A stretch of DNA of 64,000 nucleotides from an uncultured Bacteroidales bacterium (GTDB lineage Bacteria > Bacteroidota > Bacteroidia > Bacteroidales > UBA932). Shown here in pieces: positions 58,656-64,000 of this stretch (position 1 is the first letter of the stretch; each line of letters starts with the position of its first letter). The notes beneath the pieces were generated by a model. The model saw only the letters and a list, made by a program, of their open reading frames with translations. It made no database searches and was not told the DNA's origin. The stretch spans positions 124,001-188,000 of the forward strand of contig CAKVCK010000002.1 of assembly GCA_934725575.1 (NCBI GenBank), in the 5' to 3' direction. Position numbers and translations under genes: made by a program.

Positions 58656-60191
58656 ATGAAAAACAGATTGAAGTATCTAGTTCTGACCGCCGCGGCCCTG
58701 CCGCTTGCTCTGACAGCGCAGGCCCAGTACCGGAATGACACCATCCCGAAGGAGTCGCCCAAGGACACCTCGCTGGTGACCCTGACCTTGAACGACGCCC
58801 TTCAGATAGCCTTGAGCGAGAATGTCGCCGTCAAGGTGGCCGACAAGGAGATCCAGCGTACTGAATATGCAAAGAAAGGCACCTACGCCTCCCTGTTCCC
58901 GCAGATCAACGCTTCGGGAGCCTACCAGAGAACAATCAAGAAACAGGTTATGTACATGGACTCGGACAGCGGTTCGGACGAGGAGGGCGGAGGCGGAATG
59001 GGCTTCCTGAGCTCTCTGGGTCCATACTTCATGCGCATCAATGAGCTTTCCGCCAAGGCCGGGATGGATCCGGTGAAGATTGAGCAGACGGAAGGCGGTT
59101 CCGGCAGCGGCGGATTCGCCGTAGGCCGCTGGAACACCTACAACTACGGTGTGTCGGCCTCGATGCCGATCGTCAACGCCCAGCTTTGGGAGAGCCTGAA
59201 GATCTCCTGCCAGAGCGTGGACCTCGCCGTGGAGAAGGCCCGTTCCTCAAGGCTGGACATGGTTACCCAGGTGAAGCAGGCCTACTACTCCGTACTGCTC
59301 GCCAAGGAGGCCTTCAATGTCTACAAGGATGTCTACGAGAACGCGGTTGACAACTTCGGTCAGACCGAGAAACGCTACAACGCCCAGAAGGCTTCTGAAC
59401 TTGAATATACAAGGGCAAAATCAACGGTGGCCGCCGCCATCCCTGACGTCTACAATGCCGAAAGTTCAGTGATTCTCGCCCTCTGGCAGCTCAAGGCCGT
59501 TATGGGAGTCGATCTGGACAGGAACATCGACGTGTCCGGCTCTCTGGAGGACTTCTCCAAGGAGATGTTCAGGGACATCAACGAGAACAGCGACCCGTCT
59601 CTGGAGTACAACACCACCCTTCGCCAGCTTGAGATCCAGGCCGAGCAGCTTGCCTCGACAGTCCGCATGCAGAAGGCCGCCTATCTTCCGAGCATAGCCG
59701 CGAACTTCTCGTACAGCATGATCGCGATGACCAACGACTTCAAGTTCAGCGAGTACCAGTGGTCTCCTTACTCCTATGTGGGTGTCAGCATCTCCATTCC
59801 GATCTTCTCCGGCGGAAAGCGCCACAATGATGTGCGCCAGACCAAGGTGCAGGCCGCCCAGCTCGACCTCCAGAGGATCGAGACCGAGCGCCAGCTCAAG
59901 ATCGCCATCCGCCAGTACCTCAACACGATGGAGACGAACATGAAGAGTTTCAACTCCGCCAACGAGGCCGTGGCCCTCGCCCGGAAGGCCTACGACATCG
60001 CCGCCAAGTCCTACAAGGTCGGCAAGAGCACTATCACGGAACTAAATGACGCTCAGCTGACCTTGACGCAGGCCAGTCTGGCCCAGTCGCAGGCTGTCTA
60101 TAATTTCGTGGTGGCGAAGTCCAACCTCGAGAAGACCCTCGGCTACGATTTCATCGACGAGAAAGGAGACATCGACCTTGAGAATATGTAA
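58656..60191 (+). CDS. Outer-membrane efflux protein (TolC family)
   Basis: A 511-residue protein with signal peptide (cut near ALTAQAQ, residue ~23). It has two repeats of the outer-membrane efflux fold, each with long coiled-coil helices (about residues 45-90 and 195-270; 300-340 and 385-480). It carries an insert rich in Gly/Glu/Ser (SDSGSDEEGGGGMGF, about residues 105-120). It forms the outer channel of the tripartite pump with the adaptor and RND protein encoded after it. Confidence 0.92.
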   Translation: MKNRLKYLVLTAAALPLALTAQAQYRNDTIPKESPKDTSLVTLTLNDALQIALSENVAVKVADKEIQRTEYAKKGTYASLFPQINASGAYQRTIKKQVMYMDSDSGSDEEGGGGMGFLSSLGPYFMRINELSAKAGMDPVKIEQTEGGSGSGGFAVGRWNTYNYGVSASMPIVNAQLWESLKISCQSVDLAVEKARSSRLDMVTQVKQAYYSVLLAKEAFNVYKDVYENAVDNFGQTEKRYNAQKASELEYTRAKSTVAAAIPDVYNAESSVILALWQLKAVMGVDLDRNIDVSGSLEDFSKEMFRDINENSDPSLEYNTTLRQLEIQAEQLASTVRMQKAAYLPSIAANFSYSMIAMTNDFKFSEYQWSPYSYVGVSISIPIFSGGKRHNDVRQTKVQAAQLDLQRIETERQLKIAIRQYLNTMETNMKSFNSANEAVALARKAYDIAAKSYKVGKSTITELNDAQLTLTQASLAQSQAVYNFVVAKSNLEKTLGYDFIDEKGDIDLENM

Positions 60192-60211
60192 AAAATAAAA
60201 ACATCAAGAAT

Positions 60212-61249
60212 ATGAACAAGACAATCAGGACTATGATTTTCGCCTCGGCCACCGTTCTTATGGCCGCTTGCGGAAACGGCAGGAAGGCAGACAACGCCGG
60301 GGCTTCCGCCCAGGTTGAGGAAAGGACTACCTTGATCTCGACGACGGTCGCCACAAGGCAGGAAGTGCCTCAGACAGAAATATATTCATCATCCGTACAG
60401 GCTTTCGCCGTGAACAACATCGCCCCGCAGACCGGTGGCAGGATCAAGACCATCAAGGTTGATGTCGGCAGTTTCGTGAACAAGAACGAGCTGCTGGCCG
60501 AGATGGACGCCGCGCAGCTTGATCAGGCAAGACTCAAGCTTGTCAACGATTCCACCGAGCTCAGCCGCCTGAGAAGCCTTTACGAGGAAGGCGGCGTGTC
60601 AAAGTCTGATTTCGATGCTGCCGAGATGGCTTGGAAGGTCAGCCGCAGATCCTACAACAACCTGCTTGAGAACACCTGGCTCCGTTCGCCTATCAGCGGA
60701 GTCATCACCGCGAGGAACTACGATCAGGGCGACCTTTATTCCGGCCAGCCGATCTTCGTTGTGCAGCAGATCACTCCGGTGAAACTCCTCGTTGGCATCT
60801 CCGAGTCAGATTACACCAAGGTCAAGAAAGGCGATCAGGTCGAGATCACCGCTGACGCCATTCCGGGAAGGACATTCACAGGCAAGGTCAACAAGGTCTA
60901 TCCTACAATCGATCCTACGAGCCACACATTCACTACGGAAGTGCTTGTCGGCAACACTGACAGGACTCTGCGTCCGGGAATGTTCGCGAGGGTGAAGGTC
61001 GAGTTCGGCGTGAACAACAGCATCGTTGTTCCTGACGAGGCCGTCGTCAAGATGCAGGGATCGGGCCAGAGAAGTGTCTATGTAGTTGGTTCCGACAACA
61101 TTGTGAACAGCGTGATCGTCAAGGTCGGCCGTCATTTCGACAGGTATTACGAGATTCTCGAAGGCCTTAATGAAGGCGATGTGGTAGCCACCAAGGGTAG
61201 CTCCAGCCTCAAGGACGGGGCCAAGGTCGAGATTTCCAAGAACAACTAA
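60212..61249 (+). CDS. RND efflux periplasmic adaptor (membrane fusion protein)
   Basis: A 345-residue lipoprotein; the signal ends in lipobox MAAC (Cys20). The barrel-sandwich/lipoyl halves are at about residues 65-90 (GGRIKTIKVDVGSFVNKNEL) and 150-175 (WLRSPISGVITARNYDQGDL), with a short helical hairpin between. The beta-barrel and membrane-proximal domains follow (ITADAIPGRTFTGKVNKVYP). It links the RND pump to the TolC-like channel. It lies 20 bases after the channel gene and 12 bases before the pump. Confidence 0.94.
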   Translation: MNKTIRTMIFASATVLMAACGNGRKADNAGASAQVEERTTLISTTVATRQEVPQTEIYSSSVQAFAVNNIAPQTGGRIKTIKVDVGSFVNKNELLAEMDAAQLDQARLKLVNDSTELSRLRSLYEEGGVSKSDFDAAEMAWKVSRRSYNNLLENTWLRSPISGVITARNYDQGDLYSGQPIFVVQQITPVKLLVGISESDYTKVKKGDQVEITADAIPGRTFTGKVNKVYPTIDPTSHTFTTEVLVGNTDRTLRPGMFARVKVEFGVNNSIVVPDEAVVKMQGSGQRSVYVVGSDNIVNSVIVKVGRHFDRYYEILEGLNEGDVVATKGSSSLKDGAKVEISKNN

Positions 61250-61261
61250 AGAGTTTAAACT

Positions 61262-64000
61262 ATGAGTATATACAGATCCGCGGTGAAGAAGCCCGTGACG
61301 ACAGCGTTGATATTCGTAGCATTCGCTGTCTTCGGAATCTTCTCACTGATGAACACCTCCCTGGCGAACTTCCCGGACTTCGACGCCAACGTCGTTCTGG
61401 TGATGTCGTCCTACCCGGGAGCGAGCGCTTCCGACATCGAGAACAACCTCACCAAGGTGCTTGAGAACACCTTGAACGGTGTGGAAGACCTTAAGGACAT
61501 CACTTCCAGATCGAAGGAGAATGTCTCCATCGTTGTCCTGGAGTTTGAATATGGTACCGACATCGACGAGGCCTGCAACAACATCAGGGACAAGCTGGAT
61601 CTTGTCAACTCGTCGCTTCCTGACGGAGCTTCCGTACCGGTGCTTTTCAAGTTCGGTATGGACGACATGCCTGTGCTGATTCTTTCGGCGAAGGCGGACA
61701 AGAGCCTTATGGGCCTTGACAAGATCCTCGACGACAAGCTTGTCACTCCGCTTGGACGTGTGAAAGGCGTTGGTACCGTCAGCGTTTCCGGCGCCCCTGA
61801 AAGGGAAATCCATGTCTATTGCGACCCTAACAAGCTGGAAGCCTATGGATTGAGTGTTTCGGGAATATCCCAGGTCATCGCCGCCGAGAACCGTAACATC
61901 CCTTCCGGAAGCATCGACATAGGCGCCGAGTCATTCACGCTTCGTGTCGAGAAGGAATTCAAGGATCCGTCCGAGCTGCTGGACATTGTGGTCAGCACGA
62001 GGAACGGCCAGACTGTTTATCTCAGGGATGTGGCCACAGTCATCGACGGTCTTGAGGAAAAATCTCAGGAGTCTTTCACCAACGGTGAGAGAGCCGCTAT
62101 GATAGCTATCCAGAAACAGTCCGGAGCCAACACCGTCAACGTCATCAAGAGTGTCAAGGAGAAACTCAAGACGATTGAGCCCACACTTCCGTCTGATGTG
62201 AAAATCACCACCGTGGTCGATAGCTCCACGAACATCCTGAACACCCTTAACTCCTTGAAGGAGACGATTATCATCACCCTTCTGGTGGTCATGCTCGTGG
62301 TCTACATATTCCTTGGCCGCTGGAGGGCGACGTTCATCATCGTGCTGTCCATCCCTATTGCATTGCTCGGGTCGTTGATCTACCTTTACGCGACAGGCAA
62401 CACATTGAACATCATATCGATGTCGGCCTTGTCAATCGCGATCGGTATGGTGGTGGACGACGCCATTGTGGTGCTGGAGAACGTTTCCACGCACTTGGAG
62501 CGAGGCGAGAAACCTACCGAGGCCGCCGTTCACGGAACCTCCGAAGTCGGTATCTCCGTAATCGCTTCCACGTTGACGATGCTTTGCGTGTTCCTGCCTC
62601 TCACCATGGTCTCCGGAATGGCCGGAATCATGTTCAAGCAGCTCGGCTGGATTGTCAGCATCATCATGATCATCTCCACGACCGCCGCGCTTACACTTGT
62701 CCCGATGCTCTGCTCCAGAATGCTGAGCAACAAGCCTAAGAACGGCAGACTCCATAGGGCGATCTTCGACAATGTGGAGAAGTTCCTCAACAAGATCTCA
62801 GATGGCTATGCCAAGATCATCGGCTGGTGCATGGTGCATAGGAAAACTGTGATATTCAGTGGTTTTGCTGTCTTCGTGGCGGTTCTTGTACTGCTTGGTC
62901 CCAGTGTCAAGACCGAGTACTTCCCGCACTCCGACGAGGGGCGTCTGACCGTCTCGATCGAACTTCCGGTGGGTACCGAGCAGACTGTGACCGGTGAGTT
63001 CGCCAAGGACTTCGCAGCCAGACTCCGGTCTGAAATCCCTGAGATCCAGGTACTTCAGTACCGCTTCGGCCAGGCGAGCACCGACAACGTCTGGGGAAGC
63101 ATGCAGTCCAACGGTTCGTACATCATCTCGATGAACATCAACCTCGGTTCCATGGAAGACCGTAAGCGCTCTTCATCCGAGATCGCCGACATCATCAGGA
63201 AGGATCTAAGGGAATATCCTGAGGTCAAGAAAGGTACGGTCTCCGAGGGCATGGGAGGAGTAGGTGGAGCGGCGTCCGTCACTCTTGAGATCTACGGCTA
63301 CGACTTCGACGAGACCGACCGTGTGGCCAAGGAGATCCAAGGCAAGATGCTGGACAACGAGAACTTCACGCAGGTTGTCCTCAGCCGTGATGACTACACT
63401 CCTGAGTATCAGGTGGATTTCGACAGGACAAAACTGGCTCTCAACGGCCTTAACTCCACGACGGCCGCAGCGGCTTTCAGCGCCGCGATGAACGGTTCCG
63501 TGGGATCCTTCTACCGTGAGGAGGGCGAGGAATATAACATCCGCGTCATCTACGACAAGAAGTTCCGTTCAAGCGTGCAGGACATCGAGAACATCGTTGT
63601 CTATACTCCTGCCGGCAAGGCTGTCCGCATCAAGGACTTGGGTACCGTTGTCGAGTCCAAGGTCCCTCCTACGATCGAGAGGAAGAACCGTGAGAGGTAC
63701 ATCACCGTGACCGGTATCGTTTCCAACGGGCACGCCCTTAGTGAGGCCGTGGTCGCCACGAACGCCATCATCAAGACCACCGACATCCCGAACAACATCT
63801 CCACCGACATCTCCGGAGACTTCGAGGACCAGCAGTCCATGTTCCTGAACCTCGTCGTGCTGATGGTTCTGATCATCATCCTTGTGTACATGGTGATGGC
63901 CTCCCAGTTCGAGTCGTTCATGAGTCCGTTCGTGATCATGTTCTCCGTGCCGTTCGCGTTCACCGGTGTGATCCTCGGTCTATGGGCCACGAACACCGCG
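61262..64000 (+). CDS. RND-family efflux transporter, 5' part (cut by window end)
   Basis: The open frame runs 913 codons to the last base without a stop, so the C-terminal part is missing (family length ~1030). The start MSIYRSAVKKPVTTALIFVA and the N-terminal domain SSYPGASASDIENNLTKVLE are typical of hydrophobe/amphiphile exporters. TM helix 4 carries SIAIGMVVDDAIVVLEN, with the paired Asp residues of the proton path. The second half repeats the fold (FPHSDEGRLTVSIELPVGT, then LVVLMVLIIILVYMVMASQF). The substrate may be drugs, bile salts or other amphiphiles; this is not shown by the sequence. Confidence 0.95.
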   Translation, partial: MSIYRSAVKKPVTTALIFVAFAVFGIFSLMNTSLANFPDFDANVVLVMSSYPGASASDIENNLTKVLENTLNGVEDLKDITSRSKENVSIVVLEFEYGTDIDEACNNIRDKLDLVNSSLPDGASVPVLFKFGMDDMPVLILSAKADKSLMGLDKILDDKLVTPLGRVKGVGTVSVSGAPEREIHVYCDPNKLEAYGLSVSGISQVIAAENRNIPSGSIDIGAESFTLRVEKEFKDPSELLDIVVSTRNGQTVYLRDVATVIDGLEEKSQESFTNGERAAMIAIQKQSGANTVNVIKSVKEKLKTIEPTLPSDVKITTVVDSSTNILNTLNSLKETIIITLLVVMLVVYIFLGRWRATFIIVLSIPIALLGSLIYLYATGNTLNIISMSALSIAIGMVVDDAIVVLENVSTHLERGEKPTEAAVHGTSEVGISVIASTLTMLCVFLPLTMVSGMAGIMFKQLGWIVSIIMIISTTAALTLVPMLCSRMLSNKPKNGRLHRAIFDNVEKFLNKISDGYAKIIGWCMVHRKTVIFSGFAVFVAVLVLLGPSVKTEYFPHSDEGRLTVSIELPVGTEQTVTGEFAKDFAARLRSEIPEIQVLQYRFGQASTDNVWGSMQSNGSYIISMNINLGSMEDRKRSSSEIADIIRKDLREYPEVKKGTVSEGMGGVGGAASVTLEIYGYDFDETDRVAKEIQGKMLDNENFTQVVLSRDDYTPEYQVDFDRTKLALNGLNSTTAAAAFSAAMNGSVGSFYREEGEEYNIRVIYDKKFRSSVQDIENIVVYTPAGKAVRIKDLGTVVESKVPPTIERKNRERYITVTGIVSNGHALSEAVVATNAIIKTTDIPNNISTDISGDFEDQQSMFLNLVVLMVLIIILVYMVMASQFESFMSPFVIMFSVPFAFTGVILGLWATNTA

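Overview
The window looks like a chromosomal piece of a member of the Bacteroidales (phylum Bacteroidota) with a fairly high G+C content, roughly 55% by eye. The evidence is the tail of a SusD-type gene at the left edge, many promoters of the Bacteroidota form TAnnTTTG, few Shine-Dalgarno sequences, lipoproteins with CK(D/E)(D/E) sorting signals, phylum-typical families (DUF4271, DUF4293, DUF2723, membrane-bound LytTR and AraC proteins) and a DUF4271-hemD-rnpA-yidD cluster. The genus cannot be fixed from the sequence. No rRNA, tRNA, CRISPR array, transposase or phage gene was seen.

Layout. 1-1.7 kb: end of a polysaccharide-utilisation-type operon (SusD end, DUF1735/DUF4361-like lipoprotein, small IPT/TIG-like lipoprotein). 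1.8-11 kb: housekeeping genes: cls, miaB, two envelope proteins, rpoN, upp, radC and a split transketolase. 11-17.8 kb: a 2-oxoacid (probably pyruvate) dehydrogenase operon in the order E2, E3, fused E1 alpha-beta, then a zinc-type sorbitol/sorbose-phosphate-like dehydrogenase. 17.8-21.4 kb: an AT-richer island with an AAA/DUF4143 ATPase and a class II Fic protein, each behind a possible dedicated operator. 21.4-27.4 kb: organophosphate-type MFS transporter, HAD phosphatase, YqiA-like esterase, lipoate ligase (which could supply the E2 cofactor), secreted esterase and an ankyrin protein. 27.4-28.2 kb: non-coding region with a ~157-bp near-palindrome and an array of diverged ~52-bp hairpin repeats. 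28.2-36.5 kb: uracil-DNA-glycosylase-like protein, carboxyltransferase (PycB/OadA-like), SPOR lipoprotein, an M28-peptidase-like/TonB-C fusion, leuS and a YitT protein. 36.6-42.1 kb: membrane AraC regulator and a fatty-acid operon (fabH-fabK-fabF-fabZ-pseudouridine synthase). 42.2-47 kb: LytTR regulator, nucleoside phosphorylase, DUF4293 protein, yidD, rnpA, hemD, DUF4271, SUI1. 47-54.7 kb: a DUF2723 membrane protein, a ThrE-type exporter operon ending in a LysR regulator, two small membrane proteins and an RlmI-like methyltransferase. 54.8-64 kb: pgk, lgt, a Cof-type HAD phosphatase and a TetR-TolC-MFP-RND efflux operon cut by the right edge.

Most unusual signals. The hexamer GAATAT/ATATTC occurs about 180-200 times by hand count, against roughly 20 expected from base composition. 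It occurs in every reading frame and pulls in otherwise rare codons, so selection or bias at the DNA level is likely. A REP-like palindrome (core GAGCYTGTCGAAGYGACC) is scattered between genes and also sits in frame inside two proteins. The ~52-bp repeat array shows hairpins with compensatory changes. An M28-like domain has lost most of its metal ligands and is fused to a TonB C-terminal domain. A PycB/OadA-like protein lacks the biotin-accepting lysine. Three genes begin exactly six bases after a TAnnTTTG box, suggesting leaderless mRNAs.
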